Shown: positions 45,516 to 56,862 of the stretch, piece after piece | Layout of the letters: the number at the start of each line of letters is the position of its first letter | How positions within the stretch are numbered: the stretch's first letter is position 1 | Assembly (NCBI GenBank): GCA_963691705.1 | Contig: OY829542.1 | Coordinates: 31,854,579 to 31,918,578, forward strand | DNA length: 64,000 nucleotides | Origin: Viola odorata | Taxonomy: Eukaryota > Streptophyta > Magnoliopsida > Malpighiales > Violaceae | Reading direction: 5' to 3' | The notes under the pieces: model-generated | Databases searched by the model: none | Told to the model about the DNA's origin: nothing | What the model saw: only the letters and a program-made list of their open reading frames with translations | Position numbers and translations under genes: made by a program

Positions 45516-46933
45516 TTAAGGCCTTGACCGTGGGCTTGAAGAGATTGGCTTGGGGAGCTAGCGCAAGGCCTCGGATGGCTTAGGCGCGGGGACTTCATGG
45601 GATGCTAGGGTTGGCACGCCTAGTGCGCGCATGTCTTCATGGTTTGCGAGGACTTGGCGCGGATTTCCTCATGGCTTGTGCGGCCTATCCATGAGGTCTT
45701 CACGTGGATACGAGTGAGAGCCCTCATGCTCGTATCATCTCCTCCCTCATAAAATGGATTCCTCCTCGAATCTGCGAACTCCATTCCTTTGTGAATGTCA
45801 CACATAGTACCTACATAGGAGAAGTATGCATCAACACTATGGAGAAGGGTTGGAAAATAACGAAAAGGTAACTCAAATCGTTGTTGTGAAAATAAGTCCG
45901 TAGACATCAAAAGACAATGTATTTTCTCCCATGGGAGAAGAGTAGGCTTGGGAATTATTACATGAAATAACCCTAAGCTACCCTTCACTTAAGGCCTTGA
46001 CCGCGGGCTTGAAGAGATTGGCTTGGAGAGCTAGCGCAAGGCCTCGGATGGCTTAGGCGCGGGGACTTCATGGGATGCTAGGGTTGGCACGCCTGGTGCG
46101 CGCATGTCTTCATGGTTTGCGAGGACTTTGCGCGGATTTCCTCATGGTTTGCGCGGCCTATCCATGAGGTCTTCACGTGGATACAAGTGAGAGCCCTCAT
46201 GCTCGTATCATCTCCTCCATCTTAAAATGGATTCATCCTCAAATCTGCGCGCTCCATTCCTTTGCGAATGTCACACAGAGTACTACATCGGAGAGATATG
46301 CATCAGCACTATGGAAAAGGGTTGAAAAATAACAAAAAGGTAACTCAAAGCGATGATGTGAAAATAAGTCTGTAGACTTTAAAAGACAAGCAATTTTCTC
46401 CCATGGGAGAAGAGTAGGCTTGGGAATTGTTAAATAAAATAACCCTAAACTACCCTTCACTTATGGCCTTGACCGCGGGCTTGAAGAGATTGGCTTGGAG
46501 AGCTAGCGCAAGGCCTCGGATGGCTTAGGCGTGGGGACTTCATGGGATGCTAGGGTTGGCACGCCTAGTGCGCGCATGTCTTCATGGTTTGCGAGGACTT
46601 GGCGCGGAATTCCTCATGGCTTGCGTGGCCTATCCATGAGGTCTTCTCGTGGATACGAGTGAGAGCCCTCATGCTCGTATCATCTCCTCCCTCATAAAAT
46701 GGATTCCTCCTCGAATCTGCGAACTCCATTCCTTTGTGAATGTCACACATAGTACCTACATAGGAGAAGTATGCATCAACACTATGGAGAAGGGTTGGAA
46801 AATAACGAAAAGGTAACTCAAATCGTTGTTGTGAAAATAAGTCCGTAGACATCAAAAGACAAGGTATTTTCTCCCATGGGAGAAGAGTAGGCTTGGGAAT
46901 TATTACATGAAATAACCCTAAGCTACCCTTCAC
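45516..46933 (+). repeat. A-B1-A2 segment of the third 14-mer-type copy
   Basis: Monomers at 45516 (A, with GACCGTGGG and GCTTGTGCGG), 45989 (B1) and 46461 (A2) follow the order of 35112, 35585 and 36057. The A2 has a private GCGGAATTCC near 46606. The B1 ends in CACTTATGG, as in the earlier HOR copies. Confidence 0.82.
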
Positions 46934-48351
46934 TTAAGGCCTTGACCGCGGGCTTGAAGAGATTGGCTTGGAGAGCTAGCGCAAGGCCTCGGATGGCTTA
47001 GGCGCAGGGACTTCATGGGATGCTAGGGTTGGCACGCCTGGTGCGCGCATGTCTTCATGGTTTGCGAGGACTTTGCGCGGATTTCCTCATGGTTTGCGCG
47101 GCCTATCCATGAGGTCTTCACGTGGATACAAGTGAGAGCCCTCATGCTCGTATCATCTCCTCCATCTTAAAATGGATTCATCCTCAAATCTGCGCGCTAC
47201 ATTCCTTTGCGAATGTCACACAGAGTACTACATCGGAGAGATATGCATCAGCACTATGGAAAAGGGTTGAAAAATAACAAAAAGGTAACTCAAAGCGATG
47301 ATGTGAAAATAAGTCTGTAGACTTTAAAAGACAAGCAATTTTCTCCCATGGGAGAAGAGTAGGCTTGGGAATTGTTAAATAAAATAACCCTAAACTACCC
47401 TTCACTTAAGGCCTTGACCGCGGGCTTGAAGAGATTGGCTTGGAGAGCTAGCGCAAGGCCTCGGATGGCTTAGGCGCGGGGGCTTCATGGGAAGCTAGGG
47501 TTGGCACGCCTAGTGCGCGCATGTCTTCATGGTTTGCGAGGACTTGGCGCGGATTTCCTCATGGCTTGCGCGGCCTATCCATGAGGTCTTCTCGTGGATA
47601 TGAGTGAGAGCCCTCATGCTCGTATCATCTCCTCCATCTTAAAATGGATTCATCCTCAAATCTGCGCGCTCCATTCCTTTGCGAATGTCACACAGAGTAC
47701 CTACATCGGAGAGATATGCATCAGCACTATGGAAAAGGGTTGAAAAATAACAAAAAGGTAACTCAAAGAGATGATGTGGAAATAAGTCTGTAGACTTTAA
47801 AAGACAAGCAATTTTCTCCCATGGGAGAAGAGTAGGTTTGGGAATTGTTAAATAAAATAACCCTAAACTACCCTTCACTTAAGGCCTTGACCGCGGGCTT
47901 GAAGAGATTGGCTTGGAGAGCTAGCGCAAGGCCTCGGATGGCTTAGGCGTGGGGACTTCATGGGATGCTAGGGTTGGCACGCCTAGTGCGCGCATGTCTT
48001 CATGGTTTGCGAGGACTTGGCGCGGATTTCCTCATGGCTTGCGCGGCCTATCCATGAGGTTTTCACGTGGATACGAGTGAGAGCCCTCATGCTCGTATCA
48101 TCTCCTCCCTCATAAAATGGATTCCTCCTCAAATCTGCGAACTCCATTCCTTTGTGAATGTCACACATAGTACCTACATAGGAGAAGTATGCATCAACAC
48201 TATGGAGAAGGGTTGGAAAATAACGAAAAGGTAACTCAAATCGTTGTTGTGAAAATAAGTCCGTAGACATCAAAAGACAAGGTATTTTCTCCCATGGGAG
48301 AAGAGTAGGCTTGGGAATTATTACATGAAATAACCCTAAGCTACCCTTCAC
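46934..48351 (+). repeat. Tandem 3-mer duplication, copy 1 (1,418 bp)
   Basis: Monomers at 46934 (B1 with GCGCAGGG), 47406 (B4) and 47879 (hybrid A). The hybrid A has the B5 left end (GCGTGGGG, T at 47950) and the right part of a 31328-type A (GGTTTTCAC, T at 48061). One monomer was lost by a crossover between B5 and A within 47950-48061. Private to this copy is GCGCTACATTCC near 47196. Confidence 0.85.
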
Positions 48352-49769
48352 TTAAGGCCTTGACCGCGGGCTTGAAGAGATTGGCTTGGAGAGCTAGCGC
48401 AAGGCCTCGGATGGCTTAGGCGCAGGGACTTCATGGGATGCTAGGGTTGGCACGCCTGGTGCGCGCATGTCTTCATGGTTTGCGAGGACTTTGCGCGGAT
48501 TTCCTCATGGTTTGCGCGGCCTATCCATGAGGTCTTCACGTGGATACAAGTGAGAGCCCTCATGCTCGTATCATCTCCTCCATCTTAAAATGGATTCATC
48601 CTCAAATCTGCGCGCTCCATTCCTTTGCGAATGTCACACAGAGTACTACATCGGAGAGATATGCATCAGCACTATGGAAAAGGGTTGAAAAATAACAAAA
48701 AGGTAACTCAAAGCGATGATGTGAAAATAAGTCTGTAGACTTTAAAAGACAAGCAATTTTCTCCCATGGGAGAAGAGTAGGCTTGGGAATTGTTAAATAA
48801 AATAACCCTAAACTACCCTTCACTTAAGGCCTTGACCGCGGGCTTGAAGAGATTGGCTTGGAGAGCTAGCGCAAGGCCTCGGATGGCTTAGGCGCGGGGG
48901 CTTCATGGGAAGCTAGGGTTGGCACGCCTAGTGCGCGCATGTCTTCATGGTTTGCGAGGACTTGGCGCGGATTTCCTCATGGCTTGCGCGGCCTATCCAT
49001 GAGGTCTTCTCGTGGATATGAGTGAGAGCCCTCATGCTCGTATCATCTCCTCCATCTTAAAATGGATTCATCCTCAAATCTGCGCGCTCCATTCCTTTGC
49101 GAATGTCACACAGAGTACCTACATCGGAGAGATATGCATCAGCACTATGGAAAAGGGTTGAAAAATAACAAAAAGGTAACTCAAAGAGATGATGTGGAAA
49201 TAAGTCTGTAGACTTTAAAAGACAAGCAATTTTCTCCCATGGGAGAAGAGTAGGTTTGGGAATTGTTAAATAAAATAACCCTAAACTACCCTTCACTTAA
49301 GGCCTTGACCGCGGGCTTGAAGAGATTGGCTTGGAGAGCTAGCGCAAGGCCTCGGATGGCTTAGGCGTGGGGACTTCATGGGATGCTAGGGTTGGCACGC
49401 CTAGTGCGCGCATGTCTTCATGGTTTGCGAGGACTTGGCGCGGATTTCCTCATGGCTTGCGCGGCCTATCCATGAGGTTTTCACGTGGATACGAGTGAGA
49501 GCCCTCATGCTCGTATCATCTCCTCCCTCATAAAATGGATTCCTCCTCAAATCTGCGAACTCCATTCCTTTGTGAATGTCACACATAGTACCTACATAGG
49601 AGAAGTATGCATCAACACTATGGAGAAGGGTTGGAAAATAACGAAAAGGTAACTCAAATCGTTGTTGTGAAAATAAGTCCGTAGACATCAAAAGACAAGG
49701 TATTTTCTCCCATGGGAGAAGAGTAGGCTTGGGAATTATTACATGAAATAACCCTAAGCTACCCTTCAC
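48352..49769 (+). repeat. Tandem 3-mer duplication, copy 2 (1,418 bp)
   Basis: Monomers at 48352 (B1), 48824 (B4) and 49297 (hybrid A). It repeats copy 1 at a 1,418-bp offset, including the hybrid A and its CCTCCTCAAATCTG variant (other A monomers CCTCCTCGAATCTG). The hybrid therefore formed before the duplication. Confidence 0.86.
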
Positions 49770-51661
49770 TTAAGGCCTTGACCGCGGGCTTGAAGTGATT
49801 GGCTTGGAGAGCTAGCGCAAGGCCTCGGATGGCTTAGGCGCGGGGACTTCATGGGAAGCTAGGGTTGGCACGCCTAGTGCGCGCATGTCTTCATGGTTTG
49901 CGAGGACTTGGCGCGGATTTCCTCATGGCTTGCGCGGCCTATCCATGAGGTCTTCTCGTGGATACAAGTGAGAGCCCTCATGCTCGTATCATCTCCTCCA
50001 TCTTAAAATGGATTCATCCTCAAATCTGCGCGCTCCATTCCTTTGCGAATGTCACACAGAGTACCTACATCGGAGAGATATGCATCAGCACTATGGAAAA
50101 GGGTTGAAAAATAACTAAAAGGTAACTCAAAGCGATGATGTGAAAATAAGTCTGTAGACTTTAAAAGACAAGCAATTTTCTCCCATGGGAGAAGAGTAGG
50201 CTTGGGAATTGTTAATTGAAATAACCCTAAACTACCCTTCACTTAAGGCCTTGACCGCGGGCTTGAAGAGATTGGCTTGGAGAGTTAGCGCAAGGCCTCG
50301 GATGGCTTAGGCGCGGGGACTTCATGGGATGCTAGGGTTGGCACGCCTAGTGCGCGCATGTCTTCATGGTTTGCGAGGACTTGGCGCGGATTTCCTCATG
50401 GCTTGCGCGGCCTATCCATGAGGTCTTCACGTGGATACGAGTGAGAGCCCTCATGCTCGTATCATCTCATCCCTCATAAAATGGATTCCTCCTCGAATCT
50501 GCGAACTCCATTCCTTTGTGAATGTCACACATAGTACCTACATAGGAGAAGTATGCATCAACACTATGGAGAAGGGTTGGAAAATAACGAAAAGGTAACT
50601 CAAATCGTTGTTATGAAAATAAGTCCGTAGACATCAAAAGACAAGGTATTTTCTCCCATGGGAGAAGAGTAGGCTTGAGAATTATTACATGAAATAACCC
50701 TAAGCTACCCTTCACTTAAGGCCTTGACCGCGGGCTTGAAGTGATTGGCTTGGAGAGCTAGCGCAAGGCCTCGGATGGCTTAGGCGCGGGGACTTCATGG
50801 GATGCTAGGGTTGGCACGCCTTGTGCGCGCATGTCTTCATGGTTTGCGAGGACTTGGCGCGGATTTCCCCATGGCTTGCGCGGCCTATCCATGAGGTCTT
50901 CACGTGGATACGAGTGAGAGCCCTCATGCTCGTATCATCTCCTCCATCTTAAAATGGATTAGTCCTCGAATCTGCGCGCTCCATTCCTTTGCGAATGTCA
51001 CACATAGTACCTACATCGGAGAGATATGCATCAACACTATGGAAAAGGTTTGGAAAATAACTAAAAGGTAACTCAAAGCGATGATGTGAAAATAAGTCTG
51101 TAGACTTCAAAAGACAAGGAATTTTCTCCCATGGGAGAAGAGTAGGCTTGGGAATTGTTAATTGAAATAACCCTAATCTACCCTTCACTTAAGGCCTTGA
51201 CCGTGGGCTTGAAGAGATTGGCTTGGAGAGCTAGCGCAAGGCCTCGGATGGCTTAGGCGTGGGGACTTCATGGGATGCTAGGGTTGGCACGCCTAGTGCG
51301 CGCATGTCTTCATGGTTTGCGAGGACTTGGCGCGGATTTCCTCATGGCTTGCGTGGCCTATCCATGAGGTCTTCTCGTGGATACGAGTGAGAGCCCTCAT
51401 GCTCGTATCATCTCCTCCCTCATAAAATGGATTCCTCCTCGAATCTGCGAACTCCATTCCTTTGTGAATGTCACACATAGTACCTACATAGGAGAAGTAT
51501 GCATCAACACTATGGAGAAGGGTTGGAAAATAACGAAAAGGTAACTCAAATCGTTGTTGTGAAAATAAGTCCGTAGACATCAAAAGACAAGGTATTTTCT
51601 CCCATGGGAGAAGAGTAGGCTTGGGAATTGTTACATGAAATAACCCTAAGCTACCCTTCAC

Positions 51662-52134
51662 TTAAGGCCTTGACCGCGGGCTTGAAGAGATTGGCTTGGA
51701 GAGCTAGCGCAAGGCCTCGGATGGCTTAGGCGCAGGGACTTCATGGGATGCTAGGGTTGGCACGCCTGGTGCGCGCATGTCTTCATGGTTTGCGAGGACT
51801 TGGCGCGGATTTCCTCATGGCTTGCGCGGCCTATCCATGAGGTCTTCTCGTGGATATGAGTGAGAGCCCTCATGCTCGTATCATCTCCTCCCTCATAAAA
51901 TGGATTCCTCCTCGAATCTGCGAACTCCATTCCTTTGTGAATGTCACACATAGTACCTACATAGGAGAAGTATGCATCAACACTATGGAGAAGGGTTGGA
52001 AAATAACGAAAAGGTAACTCAAATCGTTGTTGTGAAAATAAGTCCGTAGACATCAAAAGACAAGGTATTTTCTCCCATGGGAGAAGAGTAGGCTTGGGAA
52101 TTATTACATGAAATAACCCTAAGCTACCCTTCAC
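51662..52134 (+). repeat. Three-part mosaic monomer, only A-A junction
   Basis: The left part has B1 markers (GCGCAGGG, CCTGGTGCGCGC). The middle has B4 markers (ACTTGGCGCGG, CTTCTCGTGGATATGAG, T at 51857). The right part is A (CCTCCCTCATAAAATGG, first A base at 51892). In the nearby trimer the order B1 (48352), B4 (48824), A (49297) is exactly the order of the parents, so two deletions in such a trimer would give this monomer. The second switch, 51857-51892, contains the 3' arm of the second hairpin. Confidence 0.83.
51751..52134 (-). pseudogene. Extended relic frame in the mosaic monomer (127 codons)
   Basis: The A-type frame runs five codons further (HQACQP) because the left end of this monomer is of B1 type, with CCTGGTGCG in place of CCTAGTGCG, which removes the usual TAG stop. 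The extension is a by-product of recombination and does not indicate a gene. Confidence 0.6.
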
Positions 52135-52607
52135 TTAAGGCCTTGACCGCGGGCTTGAAGTGATTGGCTTGGAGAGCTAGCGCAAGGCCTCGGATGGCTT
52201 AGGCGCGGGGACTTCATGGGAAGCTAGGGTTGGCACGCCTAGTGCGCGCATGTCTTCATGGTTTGCGAGGACTTGGCGCGGATTTCCTCATGGCTTGCGC
52301 GGCCTATCCATGAGGTCTTCTCGTGGATACAAGTGAGAGCCCTCATGCTCGTATCATCTCCTCCATCTTAAAATGGATTCATCCTCAAATCTGCGCGCTC
52401 CATTCCTTTGCGAATGTCACACAGAGTACCTACATCGGAGAGATATGCATCAGCACTATGGAAAAGGGTTGAAAAATAACTAAATGGTAACTCAAAGCGA
52501 TGATGTGAAAATAAGTCTGTAGACTTTAAAAGACAAGCAATTTTCTCCCATGGGAGAAGAGTAGGCTTGGGAATTGTTAATTGAAATAACCCTAAACTAC
52601 CCTTCAC

Positions 52608-55600
52608 TTAAGGCCTTGACCGCGGGCTTGAAGAGATTGGCTTGGAGAGTTAGCGCAAGGCCTCGGATGGCTTAGGCGCGGGGACTTCATGGGATGCTAG
52701 GGTTGGCACGCCTAGTGCGCGCATGTCTTCATGGTTTGCGAGGACTTGGCGCGGATTTCCTCATGGGTTGCGCGGCCTATCCATGAGGTCTTCACGTGGA
52801 TACGAGTGAGAGCCCTCATGCTCGTATCATCTCATCCCTCATAAAATGGATTCCTCCTCGAATCTGCGAACTCCATTCCTTTGTGAATGTCACACATAGT
52901 ACCTACATAGGAGAAGTATGCATCAACACTATGGAGAAGGGTTGGAAAATAACGAAAAGGTAACTCAAATCGTTGTTGTGAAAATAAGTCCGTAGACATC
53001 AAAAGACAAGGTATTTTCTCCCATGGGAGAAGAGTAGGCTTGAGAATTATTACATGAAATAACCCTAAGCTACCCTTCACTTAAGGCCTTGACCGCGGGC
53101 TTGAAGTGATTGGCTTGGAGAGCTAGCGCAAGGCCTCGGATGGCTTAGGCGCGGGGACTTCATGGGATGCTAGGGTTGGCACGCCTTGTGCGCGCATGTC
53201 TTCATGGTTTGCGAGGACTTGGCGCGGATTTCCCCATGGCTTGCGCGGCCTATCCATGAGGTCTTCACGTGGATATGAGTGAGAGCCCTCATGCTCGTAT
53301 CATCTCCTCCATCTTAAAATGGATTAGTCCTCGAATCTGCGCGCTCCATTCCTTTGCGAATGTCACACATAGTACCTACATCGGAGAGATATGCATCAAC
53401 ACTATGGAAAAGGTTTGGAAAATAACTAAAAGGTAACTCAAAGCGATGATGTGAAAATAAGTCTGTAGACTTCAAAAGACAAGGAATTTTCTCCCATGGG
53501 AGAAGAGTAGGCTTGGGAATTGTTAATTGAAATAACCCTAATCTACCCTTCACTTAAGGCCTTGACCGCGGGCTTGAAGAGATTGGCTTGGAGAGCTAGC
53601 GCAAGGCCTCGGATGGATTAGGCGCGGGGACTTCATGGGATGCTAGGGTTGGCACGCCTAGTGCGCGCATGTCTTCATGGTTTGCGAGGACTTGGCGCGG
53701 ATTTCCTCATGGCTTGTGCGGCCTATCCATGAGGTCTTCACGTGGATACGAGTGAGAGCCCTCATGCTCGTATCATCTCCTCCCTCATAAAATGGATTCC
53801 TCCTCGAATCTGCGAACTCCATTCCTTTGTGAATGTCACACATAGTACCTACATAGGAGAAGTATGCATCAACACTATGGAGAAGGGTTGGAAAATAACG
53901 AAAAGGTAACTCAAATCGTTGTTGTGAAAATAAGTCCGTAGACATCAAAAGACAAGGTATTTTCTCCCATGGGAGAAGAGTAGGCTTGGGAATTATTACA
54001 TGAAATAACCCTAAGCTACCCTTCACTTAAGGCCTTGACCGCGGGCTTGAAGAGATTGGCTTGGAGAGCTAGCGCAAGGCCTCGGATGGCTTAGGCGCGG
54101 GGACTTCATGGGATGCTAGGGTTGGCACGCCTGGTGCGCGCATGTCTTCATGGTTTGCGAGGACTTTTCGCGGATTTCCTCATGGTTTGCGCGGCCTATC
54201 CATGAGGTCTTCACGTGGATACAAGTGAGAGCCCTCATGCTCGTATCATCTCCTCCATCTTAAAATGGATTCATCCTCAAATCTGCGCGCTCCATTCCTT
54301 TGCGAATGTCACACAGAGTACTACATCGGAGAGATATGCATCAGCACTATGGAAAAGGGTTGAAAAATAACAGAAAGGTAACTCAAAGCGATGATGTGAA
54401 AATAAGTCTGTAGACTTTAAAAGACAAGCAATTTTCTCCCATGGGAGAAGAGTAGGCTTGGGAATTGTTAAATAAAATAACCCTAAACTACCCTTCACTT
54501 ATGGCCTTGACCGCGGGCTTGAAGAGATTGGCTTGGAGAGCTAGCGCAAGGCCTCGGATGGCTTAGGCGTGGGGACTTCATGGGATGCTAGGGTTGGCAC
54601 GCCTAGTGCGCGCATGTCTTCATGGTTTGCGAGGACTTGGCGCGGATTTCCTCATGGCTTGCGTGGCCTATCCATGAGGTCTTCTCGTGGATACGAGTGA
54701 GAGCCCTCATGCTCGTATCATCTCCTCCCTCATAAAATGGATTCCTCCTCGAATCTGCGAACTCCATTCCTTTGTGAATGTCACACATAGTACCTACATA
54801 GGAGAAGTATGCATCAACACTATGGAGAAGGGTTGGAAAATAACGAAAAGGTAACTCAAATCGTTGTTGTGAAAATAAGTCCGTAGACATCAAAAGACAA
54901 GGTATTTTCTCCCATGGGAGAAGAGTAGGCTTGGGAATTATTACATGAAATAACCCTAAGCTACCCTTCACTTAAGGCCTTGACCGCGGGCTTGAAGAGA
55001 TTGGCTTGGAGAGCTAGTGCAAGGCCTCGGATGGCTTAGGCGCAGGGACTTCATGGGATGCTAGGGTTGGCACGCCTGGTGCGCGCATGTCTTCATGGTT
55101 TGCGAGGACTTTGCGCGGATTTCCTCATGGTTTGCGCGGCCTATCCATGAGGTCTTCACGTGGATACAAGTGAGAGCCCTCATGCTCGTATCATCTCCTC
55201 CATCTTAAAATGGATTCATCCTCAAATCTGCGCGCTCCATTCCTTTGCGAATGTCACACAGAGTACTACATCGGAGAGATATGCATCAGCACTATGGAAA
55301 AGGGTTGAAAAATAACAAAAAGGTAACTCAAAGCGATGATGTGAAAATAAGTCTGTAGACTTTAAAAGACAAGCAATTTTCTCCCATGGGAGAAGAGTAG
55401 GCTTGGGAATTGTTAAATAAAATAACCCTAAACTACCCTTCACTTAAGGCCTTGACCGCGGGCTTGAAGAGATTGGCTTGGAGAGCTAGCGCAAGGCCTC
55501 GGATGGCTTAGGCGCGGGGGCTTCATGGGAAGCTAGGGTTGGCACGCCTAGTGCGCGCATGTCTTCATGGTTTGCGAGGACTTGGCGCGGATTTCCTCAT

Positions 55601-56862
55601 GGCTTGCGCGGCCTATCCATGAGGTCTTCTCGTGGATATGAGTGAGAGCCCTCATGCTCGTATCATCTCCTCCATCTTAAAATGGATTCATCCTCAAATC
55701 TGCGCGCTCCATTCCTTTGCGAATGTCACACAGAGTACCTACATCGGAGAGATATGCATCAGCACTATGGAAAAGGGTTGAAAAATAACAAAAAGGTAAC
55801 TCAAAGAGATGATGTGGAAATAAGTCTGTAGACTTTAAAAGACAAGCAATTTTCTCCCATGGGAGAAGAGTAGGTTTGGGAATTGTTAAATAAAATAACC
55901 CTAAACTACCCTTCACTTAAGGCCTTGACCGCGGGCTTGAAGAGATTGGCTTGGAGAGCTAGCGCAAGGCCTCGGATGGCTTAGGCGTGGGGACTTCATG
56001 GGATGCTAGGGTTGGCACGCCTAGTGCGCGCATGTCTTCATGGTTTGCGAGGACTTGGCGCGGATTTCCTCATGGCTTGCGCGGCCTATCCATGAGGTTT
56101 TCACGTGGATACGAGTGAGAGCCCTCATGCTCGTATCATCTCCTCCCTCATAAAATGGATTCCTCCTCGAATCTGCGAACTCCATTCCTTTGTGAATGTC
56201 ACACATAGTACCTACATAGGAGAAGTATGCATCAACACTATGGAGAAGGGTTGGAAAATAACGAAAAGGTAACTCAAATCGTTGTTGTGAAAATAAGTCC
56301 GTAGACATCAAAAGACAAGGTATTTTCTCCCATGGGAGAAGAGTAGGCTTGGGAATTATTACATGAAATAACCCTAAGCTACCCTTCACTTAAGGCCTTG
56401 ACCGCGGGCTTGAAGTGATTGGCTTGGAGAGCTAGCGCAAGGCCTCGGATGGCTTAGGCGCGGGGACTTCATGGGAAGCTAGGGTTGGCACGCCTAGTGC
56501 GCGCATGTCTTCATGGTTTGCGAGGACTTGGCGCGGATTTCCTCATGGCTTGCGCGGCCTATCCATGAGGTCTTCTCGTGGATACAAGTGAGAGCCCTCA
56601 TGCTCGTATCATCTCCTCCATCTTAAAATGGATTCATCCTCAAATCTGCGCGCTCCATTCCTTTGCGAATGTCACACAGAGTACCTACATCGGAGAGATA
56701 TGCATCAGCACTATGGAAAAGGGTTGAAAAATAACTAAAAGGTAACTCAAAGCGATGATGTGAAAATAAGTCTGTAGACTTTAAAAGACAAGCAATTTTC
56801 TCCCATGGGAGAAGAGTAGGCTTGGGAATTGTTAATTGAAATAACCCTAAACTACCCTTCAC
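52608..56862 (+). repeat. 9-monomer HOR derivative (4,255 bp)
   Basis: Monomer starts: 52608 A, 53081 B3, 53554 A, 54027 B1, 54499 A2, 54972 B1, 55444 B4, 55917 hybrid A, 56390 B2. Relative to the 14-mer it lacks four monomers after the first A and one more through the B5/A fusion at 55917. Private markers repeated 4,255 bp downstream are CATGGGTTGCG, GATATGAG in the B3, GGATGGATTAGG, ACTTTTCGCGG, AACAGAAAGG and GCTAGTGC. Confidence 0.87.

Larger units (their letters stand above)
49770..52607 (+). repeat. Rearranged segment with the A-A junction (6 monomers)
   Basis: Monomer starts: 49770 B2, 50243 A, 50716 B3, 51189 A, 51662 mosaic, 52135 B2. The A at 50243 has ATCTCATCCCTC and also GTTGTTATGAAAAT near 50610, which puts a second stop in the antisense frame. 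The A at 51189 starts like the 28492 type (GACCGTGGG) and continues as A2 (GCGTGGGG, GCTTGCGTGG, CTTCTCGTGG), so it is itself a recombinant. Confidence 0.82.
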
